In this document: positions 1-7,366 of the stretch, one piece after another
Position numbering within the stretch: the first letter of the stretch is position 1
Layout: every line of letters begins with the position of its first letter
NCBI RefSeq assembly: GCF_038561935.1
Contig: NZ_CP102770.1
Coordinates: forward strand, 5,704,001-5,768,000
DNA length: 64,000 nt
Direction: 5' to 3'
Source: Myxococcus stipitatus
GTDB lineage: Bacteria; Myxococcota; Myxococcia; Myxococcales; Myxococcaceae
Translations under genes and position numbers: made by a program
Notes under the pieces: generated by a model
What the model saw: the letters and a program-made list of their open reading frames with translations, nothing else
Database searches by the model: none
What the model was told of the DNA's origin: nothing

Positions 1-675
1 CGTCAGATGTTCTCCTCCATCGCCACGCGGTACGACGTGACGAACGAAGTCCTCTCGTTCGGCATCCACCGCCTGTGGCGACGGACGGCCGTGCGGCTCA
101 GCCGGGCGAAGGCGGGCGACAGCGTCCTCGACTGCGCGTCCGGCACGGGCGACCTGGCGCTCGCGTTCAAGCGCAAGGTGGGCTCCACGGGCCACGTGCT
201 CGGCACCGACTTCTGCCCGGAGATGCTGGAGAGCGCGCCCGCGAAGGCGGCCAAGGCCGGCCTCCAGGTGGACTTCCAGGTGGCGGACGCCATGGCGCTG
301 CCCTTCGAGGACAACCGCTTCGACGTGGCCTCCATCGCCTTCGGCATCCGCAACGTGGATGACCCGGTGAAGTGCCTCAAGGAGATGGGGCGCGTGGTGA
401 AGCCCGGTGGCCGCGTCGTGGTGCTGGAGTTCGGCCAGCCCGAGGGTGTCTTCGGCGCGCTCTTCCGCTTCTACAGCAAGACGGTGATGCCGACGATCGG
501 CGGCCTGCTCACCGGCAACCGCGCGGCCTACGAGTACCTGCCCCGCACGTCGGCGGCCTTCCCCGCGGGAGAGCGGTTCCTGTCGTTGATGGACCAGTCC
601 GGCGCCTATGCGGAGCGAAGCGCGCACCCGCTGACGTTCGGAACGGCCAACGTCTATGTCGGCCTCGTCCGCTGA
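1..675 (+). CDS. ubiE: Demethylmenaquinone/ubiquinone methyltransferase UbiE/MenG (5' end outside window)
   Basis: SAM-dependent C-methylation of the benzoquinol or naphthoquinol ring, the last or near-last step of menaquinone or ubiquinone synthesis; cytoplasmic or membrane-peripheral. The frame is already open at base 1 (R-Q before the first Met), and family members start about 20-30 residues earlier, so the true start lies upstream. The SAM-binding glycine motif VLDCASGTGDLAL and the family signature AFGIRNVDDP are present, followed by the usual YxYLP-like stretch (YEYLPRTSAAFP). Its last 20 bases overlap aroK, so it heads the shikimate operon in this window; chorismate is the precursor of the quinone ring, which makes the linkage sensible. 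Myxobacteria use menaquinone, so MenG is the likely role (inference). Confidence 0.93.
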   Translation, partial: RQMFSSIATRYDVTNEVLSFGIHRLWRRTAVRLSRAKAGDSVLDCASGTGDLALAFKRKVGSTGHVLGTDFCPEMLESAPAKAAKAGLQVDFQVADAMALPFEDNRFDVASIAFGIRNVDDPVKCLKEMGRVVKPGGRVVVLEFGQPEGVFGALFRFYSKTVMPTIGGLLTGNRAAYEYLPRTSAAFPAGERFLSLMDQSGAYAERSAHPLTFGTANVYVGLVR

Positions 676-1258
676 AGCACGACGGTCCCGCGTCGAGCAT
701 GTCCTTTCCTCGGTGGACCCCCGGCTCGCGCCGGCGCTGAGAGAAGCCCTGGCGCGACCCGGGCCCGTGCCGCGCCCGGAGGCCGGACAGACGGTGGTGC
801 TGGGTGGCCACCGGAGCGCGGGCAAGTCCACGCTCCTGCCTCGGGTCGCAAGTCTGCTCGAGCGGCGGGGCGTGGACCTGGATGCCCACCTGGAGCGGCT
901 CCACGGCCGCCCGCTGAAGACCTGGGTGGCGCAGGCCCCCGCCGAGTTCCGCGCCGCCGAGCGCCGCGCCCTGCTGGAGCTTCCGCCGGGTGGATTGGTG
1001 GCGGTGGGTGGAGGCTTCCTGTCCCACCACCCCGACGCGCTGGCGGGCATGTTCACCCTCATCATCCCGATCACCTTCGAGACCTATCGGGAGCGGCTGA
1101 CGGCGGACCGGACGCGACCTCGGCTGCGACCGGACGTCTCGCTGGAGGAGGAGATCTCCTCCATCTTCCATGAGCGCGAGGCCCTGCACGCCCGCGTCCC
1201 CACCATCGCCCTGGTGGACTTCCTCCGGGGCTGCCTCCACGAAGAGGAGTCCCCGTGA
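656..1258 (+). CDS. aroK: Shikimate kinase
   Basis: ATP-dependent phosphorylation of shikimate to shikimate 3-phosphate, fifth step of the chorismate pathway. The Walker A motif GGHRSAGKST lies near residues 50-59, the paired aspartates in DLDAH near 74-76, the shikimate-binding FR pair (EFRAAERRAL) near 98-99, and the GGG turn (AVGGGFL) near 118-120. A 40-residue N-terminal lead precedes the kinase core, which otherwise starts almost at the P-loop; at 200 residues it is longer than the usual 170-180. The gene overlaps ubiE by 20 bases and aroDE by GTGA. Sequence identity to typical AroK looks modest, so a related small-molecule kinase is possible, but the position inside the aro operon makes AroK by far the best call. 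Confidence 0.88.
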   Translation: MSASSAEARRSRVEHVLSSVDPRLAPALREALARPGPVPRPEAGQTVVLGGHRSAGKSTLLPRVASLLERRGVDLDAHLERLHGRPLKTWVAQAPAEFRAAERRALLELPPGGLVAVGGGFLSHHPDALAGMFTLIIPITFETYRERLTADRTRPRLRPDVSLEEEISSIFHEREALHARVPTIALVDFLRGCLHEEESP

Positions 1259-2526
1259 CACCCGCCCGGCGTGTCGTGACGTTGCCTCCCACCCTGCTCG
1301 GCTCGGATGCCGTGCACTTCGCGCGGGAGTGCCAGCGTCGCGGCGCCGATGTGCTGGAGATTCGCACCGACCTGCACGCCCCCGACGCGGTGGACCCGGC
1401 CGCCCTCGCGAGCGTGCTCCCGCTGCTCGTCTCCGAGCGCGGCAAGCCGCTTCCCGCGTCGTGGGTCTCGGCCGCGTGGCGCGTGGACCGGGACCTGATG
1501 GACGCCACCGGACACCAGGGCTCGCTCGACGCGCCCTCCGGCAAGCTGCTCGCGTCCCACCACGCGGAGCGCCCGCTCGGCACGGATGAAGCCCTGCGGC
1601 TCTGGGAGCGCGAGCTGCCCGCGGATGCCCTCGTGAAGCACGTGGAGCCGATGACCGACCCGGCCCATGTCCGCACGCTGCTGGAGACGCAGCGACGGAT
1701 GATGGACCGGTTCGGCCCGACGCGTGTCACCGTGCTCGGCATGGGCGCCATCGCGCTGCCCGCCCGCGCGGTGCTGGCCCGGAACAACCTGCTCGACTAC
1801 GTGGCCGCGGGAGGTTCGTGGGCCGCGGCACCGGGTCAGCGGCTCCTCGACGACGTCGTGCGTGAGTGGCGCGGCGCGGACCGCACCACCCTGCCCGCCC
1901 CGCTGCGGCTGGGCATCTTCGGGACCTCCATCGCCCACTCGCGCTCGCCGCGCATCCACCGCCAGCCCTTCGATCGCATCGACATTCCAGAGGACGGCCC
2001 CGTCGAGGCGCTCGTGGACTCGCTGCTGCCGAGCCATGGCGGCTTCGCCGTCACCAGCCCGTTCAAGATGCGGCTGGCGAAGCACACCGGCTCGCCGCTG
2101 GATGCCATCAACACCCTGGTGCGTCGGGGCCACCGGTGGGAGTCCTTCAACACCGACACCGAGGGCGCCCGGAAGGTGCTGGAGCGCCTGGGTGCGGGTG
2201 ACGTGTTCGTGCTGGGTGACGGCGGTGCGACATCCGCCCTGCGCACCGTGGCCGCCGAGCGAGGCCAGGCGCTGCGCATCCTTCGGCGCGCGGACATCCA
2301 GGGTCCCCTCGCCGGGGCTGGTGTCTGGACGTGGCCGGACCGGGTGGCGGCTCCGGATTCCCTGCGATTCGAGCGAGCACGCGTCGCGGTGATCGCATAC
2401 GGTGCCCCCGGCCGACGCATCGCCGCGGAGATTACACGGCGCGGAGGCATCCCTGTCCTGCTGGGCGCGGCGTGGTTCGTCGCACAGGCCCGGCGTCAAC
2501 GCGAGCTCTGGGAGACAGCAACATGA
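1255..2526 (+). CDS. aroDE: Bifunctional 3-dehydroquinate dehydratase (type I) / shikimate dehydrogenase
   Basis: Catalyses dehydroquinate to dehydroshikimate and then NADPH reduction to shikimate, the same domain order as the plant enzyme. Domain 1 (about 1-210) has the ExR substrate pair (LEIRTDL, E35/R37), the catalytic His region (LLASHHAERP, about 102-103), the Schiff-base Lys (ALVKHVEP, K128) and the terminal AAPGQ glutamine. The EGG loop that carries the conserved Glu86 of Salmonella AroD is not recognisable; GKPLPASW stands in its place. Domain 2 (about 215-423) has HSRSP, TSPFK (catalytic K271), AINTL, SFNTDTEG (D301) and the NADP motif GDGGAT. The usual NVT is AVT and the HN after HSxSP is HR. 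GTG start overlaps the aroK stop; the stop overlaps the aroC ATG. Confidence 0.93.
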   Translation: MTPARRVVTLPPTLLGSDAVHFARECQRRGADVLEIRTDLHAPDAVDPAALASVLPLLVSERGKPLPASWVSAAWRVDRDLMDATGHQGSLDAPSGKLLASHHAERPLGTDEALRLWERELPADALVKHVEPMTDPAHVRTLLETQRRMMDRFGPTRVTVLGMGAIALPARAVLARNNLLDYVAAGGSWAAAPGQRLLDDVVREWRGADRTTLPAPLRLGIFGTSIAHSRSPRIHRQPFDRIDIPEDGPVEALVDSLLPSHGGFAVTSPFKMRLAKHTGSPLDAINTLVRRGHRWESFNTDTEGARKVLERLGAGDVFVLGDGGATSALRTVAAERGQALRILRRADIQGPLAGAGVWTWPDRVAAPDSLRFERARVAVIAYGAPGRRIAAEITRRGGIPVLLGAAWFVAQARRQRELWETAT

Positions 2527-3542
2527 ACACCTTCGGCACCCTCTTTCGCGTGACGACGTTTGGAGAGAGCCACGGCCCCGCGCTTGGCGCGGTGGTGGAT
2601 GGCTGCCCCGCCGGCGTCCCCCTCACCCGCGAGCGCATCCAGGCCGCGTTGGACCGCCGCCGCCCGGGCCAGTCCGCCCTCGTCACGCCCCGCAACGAGC
2701 CGGACCAGGTGGAGATCCTCTCCGGCGTCTTCGAGGACAAGACGCTCGGCACGCCCATCGCGGCCATCGTCCGCAACACCAACCAGCGCTCCGGCGACTA
2801 CGAGCAGCTCAAGCAGGTGGACCGGCCCGGCCACGCCGACGCCGTGTGGCGCGAGCGCTTCAAGCACCGCGACCACCGCGGCGGTGGCCGCACCAGCGGA
2901 CGCGAGACGCTCTGCCGCGTCATCGGCGGCACCATCGCCGAGGCCTATCTGGAGCGCGACCTGCCCACCGTGCGCACCGTCGCGTACGTGTCCCAGGTGG
3001 GTGACCTGGTCGCCTCCGTGCCCGCGCTCGGGCTCACCCGGGCGATGGTGGATGCGCACCCGACGCGCTGCCCGGACCTCACCGTTCGCGAGGAGATGTC
3101 CCGCCGCATCCTCGCGGCCAAGGAGGCGGGAGACAGCCTGGGAGGCTCCATCGACGTGCGCGTCGAGGGGCTCCCCGTGGGACTGGGTGAGCCCATCTTC
3201 GGGAAGATCAAGGCGCTCATCGCCCAGGCCCTGGGCAGCGTGGGCGCCATCACCGGAGTCATGTGGGGCCCGCCGGACTTGCTGGAGCGCATCGGCCAGC
3301 CTGGCACCCAGTTCCACTCCGTGAAGGACGTCTACGGCGGCATCCAGGGCGGGCTCACCAACGGCGAGCCCCTCCAGGTCCGCGCCTACTTCAAACCCCC
3401 AGCGACGCTGGCGGACCACGCGAAGGGTGGCCGTCACGACCCGTGCATCATGCCCCGCGCCGTTCCGGTGCTGGAGTCCATGGTGTCCCTGGTCATCGCA
3501 GACCTCGTCCAACAGATGAACGCACGCCCCCATACCCTATGA
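2523..3542 (+). CDS. aroC: Chorismate synthase
   Basis: Converts 5-enolpyruvylshikimate 3-phosphate to chorismate with reduced FMN. The start ATG overlaps the aroDE stop (ATGA), and the protein opens with the family signature FGESHGPALG. Other conserved stretches are the DRRRPGQS block, FKHRDHRGGGRTSGRET with the FMN-binding Arg/Gly cluster, GDSLGGSIDV and the C-terminal RHDPCIMPRAVPVLE. Length is 339 residues, slightly short of the usual 350-390 but with all the blocks in place. It is fourth in the ubiE-aroK-aroDE-aroC-aroB-aroA operon, with its own stop overlapping the aroB start. Confidence 0.97.
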   Translation: MNTFGTLFRVTTFGESHGPALGAVVDGCPAGVPLTRERIQAALDRRRPGQSALVTPRNEPDQVEILSGVFEDKTLGTPIAAIVRNTNQRSGDYEQLKQVDRPGHADAVWRERFKHRDHRGGGRTSGRETLCRVIGGTIAEAYLERDLPTVRTVAYVSQVGDLVASVPALGLTRAMVDAHPTRCPDLTVREEMSRRILAAKEAGDSLGGSIDVRVEGLPVGLGEPIFGKIKALIAQALGSVGAITGVMWGPPDLLERIGQPGTQFHSVKDVYGGIQGGLTNGEPLQVRAYFKPPATLADHAKGGRHDPCIMPRAVPVLESMVSLVIADLVQQMNARPHTL

Positions 3543-4609
3543 ACCCCTACCCTCCCGGCGCCTACCGTCCTCCCAACGACCGCTGGGGTCCGTTCACGCG
3601 TCTCGCGAAGCGCCTGCCCGAGGGCAGTCTCGCCGTGGTGGACCGCACCGTCGCGCGCCTCCACCCCGACCTCATCCCCGCGCTGAAGGCCCGTGCGCCT
3701 CGCGCCATCGTCCAGCTGGTGGGCGGTGAGAGCGCCAAGAGCTTCACGGCGCTGGAGAAGGTGCTCGCCGCGGGGCTGTCCCTGCCGCGCTCGGGCACGC
3801 TGCTCGCCGTGGGCGGTGGCACCGTCGGAGACGTGTCCACCGTCGCCGCGCACCTGCTCAAGCGCGGCGTGCGGCTGGTGCAGGTCCCCACGACGCTCCT
3901 GGCCGCCGTCGACAGCAGCCTGGGCGGCAAGGGCGCGGTGGACCTCACCGTGAAGGGGCGCGTGGTGAAGAACCCCGCGGGCGTCTTCCACTACGCCGAG
4001 GAGTCGTGGGTCTGTCCCGAGCTGTTCTCGACGCTGTCGCCCACGCAGGTGCGCGAGGGGTCGCTCGAGGCCTGGAAGATGGTCATCAGCCTGGATGCCG
4101 CCCTCTTCCGCCGCTACGTACGCAAGACGCCCGCGCTCGAGAAGCTGGTGAAGGACGCGCGCGGCCTCAAGGAGCGCGTCTGCGCGAAGGACCCGTACGA
4201 GCACACGGGCCTGCGCCGGGTGCTCAACTTCGGGCACACCTTCGGCCACGTGCTGGAGAGCGTGTCGCACTTCAAGCTGTCTCACGGCGACGCGGTGGGC
4301 CTGGGAATCCTCCTGGCCCTGGATGTGGGTCGCCACCTGGGTGTCACCCCGGAGCCCGTGGCCGCCCAGGCCGAGGCCGCGCTCGCCGAAGGTCCCGGAG
4401 TCCTGGGCCGGGAGCGGGTCGCCTCGCTGCTGCGCCCCGCGTCGCTCAAGGACATCGCCACGCTGCTCGACGCCGACAAGAAGGCCGGCGCGAAGGGGGA
4501 GCTGCGCATGGTGCTGCTGACCGCCATCGGCTCCACCGAGGTCCGCGACGTCTCGCCCGAGACCTGGCGCGCCCTCTGGCCCTCCTGGACGAAGGGGGTG
4601 CGCCCGTGA
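3539..4609 (+). CDS. aroB: 3-Dehydroquinate synthase
   Basis: Cyclises DAHP to 3-dehydroquinate using NAD and a divalent metal. The ATG at 3539 overlaps the aroC TGA. Residues 85-130 carry the NAD and substrate blocks (AVGGGTVGDVSTVAAH, VPTTLLAAVDSSLGGK), residues 160-180 the KNPAGVFH block, and the metal ligands sit in REGSLEAWK, NFGHTFGHVLES and SHGDAVGLG. At 356 residues it is normal length. The pathway enters here while the later steps are encoded upstream, so gene order does not follow reaction order. Its stop overlaps the aroA GTG. Confidence 0.96.
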   Translation: MNPYPPGAYRPPNDRWGPFTRLAKRLPEGSLAVVDRTVARLHPDLIPALKARAPRAIVQLVGGESAKSFTALEKVLAAGLSLPRSGTLLAVGGGTVGDVSTVAAHLLKRGVRLVQVPTTLLAAVDSSLGGKGAVDLTVKGRVVKNPAGVFHYAEESWVCPELFSTLSPTQVREGSLEAWKMVISLDAALFRRYVRKTPALEKLVKDARGLKERVCAKDPYEHTGLRRVLNFGHTFGHVLESVSHFKLSHGDAVGLGILLALDVGRHLGVTPEPVAAQAEAALAEGPGVLGRERVASLLRPASLKDIATLLDADKKAGAKGELRMVLLTAIGSTEVRDVSPETWRALWPSWTKGVRP

Positions 4610-5895
4610 GCACCAGCACCCGCCGCATCCTGCTGGACCCGACGGGCCTCACGCCGTCGCCCCTCACGCCCCCGGTCTCCAAGTCGGATGCCCAGCGGGC
4701 GCTGGTGCTGGGACACCTGACCGGTGCGTGGCCGCTGCCTTCCGTCCAGGCAGAGTCGGACGAGGACCTGCCCGCCGACGTGCGCGTCCTCCGCCGAGGC
4801 GTGGAGGCCCTCCGCCTCCCCGCGGGTCCCGTGCGCGACGTCGACTGCGCCGACGGTGGCGCGCCCTTTCGCATCCTGGCCACCCAGGCCGCGGTGACCC
4901 CGGGCGTCCGCGTGCGCCTCACGGGGACGCCTCGCCTGGGTGAGCGGCCCCATGGCCCGCTCTTCACGTCGCTGAAGGACGCCCTGGGCCCCGCGGGCCT
5001 CACGCTCGTCGAGGGCACACCCTGGCCCGTGGAGCTCACCGCGCCCACGGACACCTCCCGCGTCGCGCCCGTCTTCCGGGTGCCCGGCTCGCAGAGCAGC
5101 CAGTACGCCTCCAGCCTCCTGTTGGGCTGCGCGGCGCTGTACCTGCGCGAGCGCCGCGCGTGGAGCGTGGAGATTGAAGGCACGCTGACGAGCGCCGGGT
5201 ACCTGGAGCTCACGGTGGCGTGGCTCGAGCGCTTCGGCTTCGATCTCCAGAAGTCCGAGGCCCGCTACTCGGTGTCTGGCTACACACCGCCGCCGAGCGT
5301 TCCGTCGCTGCCGGGAGACTGGTCCTCGCTGGGGTACCTGCTGCTCGTGGCCTGGAAGTCGGGCGGCACGGTGGAGCGCGCCGACCCCGCCAGCGCGCAC
5401 CCGGACCAGGCCATCCTACGCCTCATCGAGCAGGTGGGTCTGCGGACGGCGCCCGCCGGACAGCCGCACACCCTGAAGGTGACGGGCCGACCCGAGCAAG
5501 GCCTGCGGGCTTCGGGCAAGGAGTGCCCGGACCTGCTGCCCACCCTGGCGGCGCTCGCCTGTGTCCTACCCGCGCCGTCCACGCTGACGGACGTCGGAAT
5601 CCTCCGCTTGAAGGAGAGCGACCGGCTGGAAGGCATCCGCGCCCTCGTCGCCGCCTACGGGGGCACGAGCGACCTGCGGGGAGAACTGCTCCACCTGACG
5701 CCCCCGGCCTCCCCGCCCGCCCGCTTCGAGATGGACAGCCAGGGGGACCACCGCCTGGCCATGACCGCGGCCACCCTCAGCGTGTTGTCGGGGGCCCCGC
5801 TCGTCCTCACCGGGCCCGAGTGTGTCGAGAAGAGCTTTCCGGGCTTCTGGCGGCAACTGTCCCGCTCGGGAGCGCGTATTTCCGAGTCACCGTAG
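4606..5895 (+). CDS. aroA: 3-Phosphoshikimate 1-carboxyvinyltransferase (EPSP synthase)
   Basis: Transfers enolpyruvyl from PEP to shikimate 3-phosphate. The GTG start overlaps the aroB stop (GTGA). Recognisable blocks in order are PPVSKSDAQRALVLGHL (PxSKS), CADGGAPFRIL (the usual GNSGTTxR region, altered), GSQSSQYASSLLLG, LRLKESDRLEGI, DHRLAMTAA and EKSFPGFW. The PEP-loop block is divergent from classic GNAGTAMRPL-type enzymes, placing it outside class I on sight; glyphosate response cannot be judged. It is the last gene of the operon; 76 bases separate it from gltA on the same strand, with no hairpin seen between them. Confidence 0.93.
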   Translation: MSTSTRRILLDPTGLTPSPLTPPVSKSDAQRALVLGHLTGAWPLPSVQAESDEDLPADVRVLRRGVEALRLPAGPVRDVDCADGGAPFRILATQAAVTPGVRVRLTGTPRLGERPHGPLFTSLKDALGPAGLTLVEGTPWPVELTAPTDTSRVAPVFRVPGSQSSQYASSLLLGCAALYLRERRAWSVEIEGTLTSAGYLELTVAWLERFGFDLQKSEARYSVSGYTPPPSVPSLPGDWSSLGYLLLVAWKSGGTVERADPASAHPDQAILRLIEQVGLRTAPAGQPHTLKVTGRPEQGLRASGKECPDLLPTLAALACVLPAPSTLTDVGILRLKESDRLEGIRALVAAYGGTSDLRGELLHLTPPASPPARFEMDSQGDHRLAMTAATLSVLSGAPLVLTGPECVEKSFPGFWRQLSRSGARISESP

Positions 5896-5971
5896 AACCA
5901 TCAGTGTCTCCATTGCCGACTTATCGTTCTTTTTTGTTGAAAGCGATCTGCGCCCTGTGAAATCTCCGCCC

Positions 5972-7273
5972 ATGCCCAAGGACACGCTGACGATCACCGA
6001 CAATCGGACCGGCAAGACGTACGAGGTGCCGGTCGAGAACGGCTGTATTCGCACCAACGCCCTACGCCAGATCAAGGTCTCGGACGACGACTTCGGTCTG
6101 ATGGGCTACGACCCCGCGTTCCTCAACACCGCCAACTGTAAAAGCGCCATCACCTTCATCGATGGTGACAAAGGCATCCTGGAGTATCGCGGCTACCCCA
6201 TCGAGCAGCTGGCCGAGAAGTCCAGCTACCTGGAGGTCGCGTACCTCCTGCTCAACGGTGAGCTGCCGACGCCCAAGGAGCTGGAGCAGTTCATCCACCT
6301 GGTGACGCACCACACGTACGTCCACGAGAACGTGAAGACGTTCATGGACGGGTTCCGCTACGACGCGCACCCGATGTCCATGCTCGGCTCCACCGTGGCC
6401 GCGCTGTCCGGCTTCTACCCGGACGCGAAGAACACCAAGGATGAGCGCAGCCGCCGCATCCAGATCACCCGGCTCATCGCCAAGATGCCCACCATCGCCG
6501 CGTTCTCCTACCGGCACTCGATGGGCCTGCCCTACATCTACCCGGACAACGACCTGTCCTACGTCGCCAACTTCCTGGCGATGGTGAAGCGCATCGGCAC
6601 CAGCACCTACAAGGTGCACCCGGTGCTCGAGCGCGCGCTCGACGTGCTCTTCATCCTCCACGCGGACCACGAGCAGAACTGCTCGACGACGTCCGTGCGC
6701 ACGGTGGGCTCGTCGGAAGTGGACCCGTACTCGGCCGTCACGGCCGGCATCGGCGCCCTCTACGGCCCGCTGCACGGCGGCGCCAACGAGGCGGTGCTGC
6801 GCATGCTCCGTGAGATTGGCCACATCTCCAAGGTCCCGGACTTCATCAAGTCCGTGAAGAGCGGCGAGGGCGAGAAGAAGCTGATGGGCTTCGGCCACCG
6901 CGTCTACAAGTCCTACGACCCGCGCGCCAAGGTCATCAAGCGCGTGGCGGACGAGGTCTTCGACGTGACGGGCAAGAACCCGCTGCTGGAGATCGCCGTG
7001 GAGCTCGAGCGCATCGCCCTCCAGGACGAGTACTTCGTCAAGCGCAAGCTGTACCCGAACGTGGACTTCTACTCCGGCCTCATCTACGAGGCGATGGGCT
7101 TCCAGGTGGAGATGTTCCCCGTCCTCTTCGCCATCCCCCGCACGGTGGGCTGGTGCGCGCAGTGGGAGGAGATGGTGCTGGACCCCGAGCAGAAGATTGC
7201 TCGCCCGCGCCAGGTCTTCACCGGCCACAAGCGCCGCGACTACGTCACGATGGACAAGCGCACCGCGAAGTAG
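5972..7273 (+). CDS. gltA: Citrate synthase (hexameric, type II)
   Basis: Condenses acetyl-CoA and oxaloacetate to citrate. The protein is 433 residues; the N-terminal 50-residue beta domain (MPKDTLTITDNRTGKTYEVP) is that of the GltA-type enzyme. Catalytic sites are visible: His in GPLHGGANEAVLRM, His in GFGHRVYKSYDPRA and Asp in NVDFYSGLIYEAMGF. ATG at 5972 was chosen because the family starts here; an in-frame extension upstream has no similarity to anything I know. No strong Shine-Dalgarno precedes it. A strong hairpin follows at 7309-7350. Confidence 0.97.
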   Translation: MPKDTLTITDNRTGKTYEVPVENGCIRTNALRQIKVSDDDFGLMGYDPAFLNTANCKSAITFIDGDKGILEYRGYPIEQLAEKSSYLEVAYLLLNGELPTPKELEQFIHLVTHHTYVHENVKTFMDGFRYDAHPMSMLGSTVAALSGFYPDAKNTKDERSRRIQITRLIAKMPTIAAFSYRHSMGLPYIYPDNDLSYVANFLAMVKRIGTSTYKVHPVLERALDVLFILHADHEQNCSTTSVRTVGSSEVDPYSAVTAGIGALYGPLHGGANEAVLRMLREIGHISKVPDFIKSVKSGEGEKKLMGFGHRVYKSYDPRAKVIKRVADEVFDVTGKNPLLEIAVELERIALQDEYFVKRKLYPNVDFYSGLIYEAMGFQVEMFPVLFAIPRTVGWCAQWEEMVLDPEQKIARPRQVFTGHKRRDYVTMDKRTAK

Positions 7274-7308
7274 TCCCGCGGTCCCTCCACACCCCTTGGG
7301 CATGACAT

Positions 7309-7350
7309 GAGAAGGGGCGAGGAACCACCCAGGTTCCCCGCCCCTTTCTC
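7309..7350. terminator. Bidirectional terminator hairpin between gltA and the acyl-CoA synthetase gene
   Basis: Nearly perfect 18-base inverted repeat (GAGAAGGGGCGAGGAACC at 7309-7326 against GGTTCCCCGCCCCTTTCTC at 7332-7350) with a 5-base loop, lying between two convergent stops. It can fold from either strand; neither side has a long T tract. Confidence 0.8.
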
Positions 7351-7366
7351 ATTGCGGGCGAAGCCG

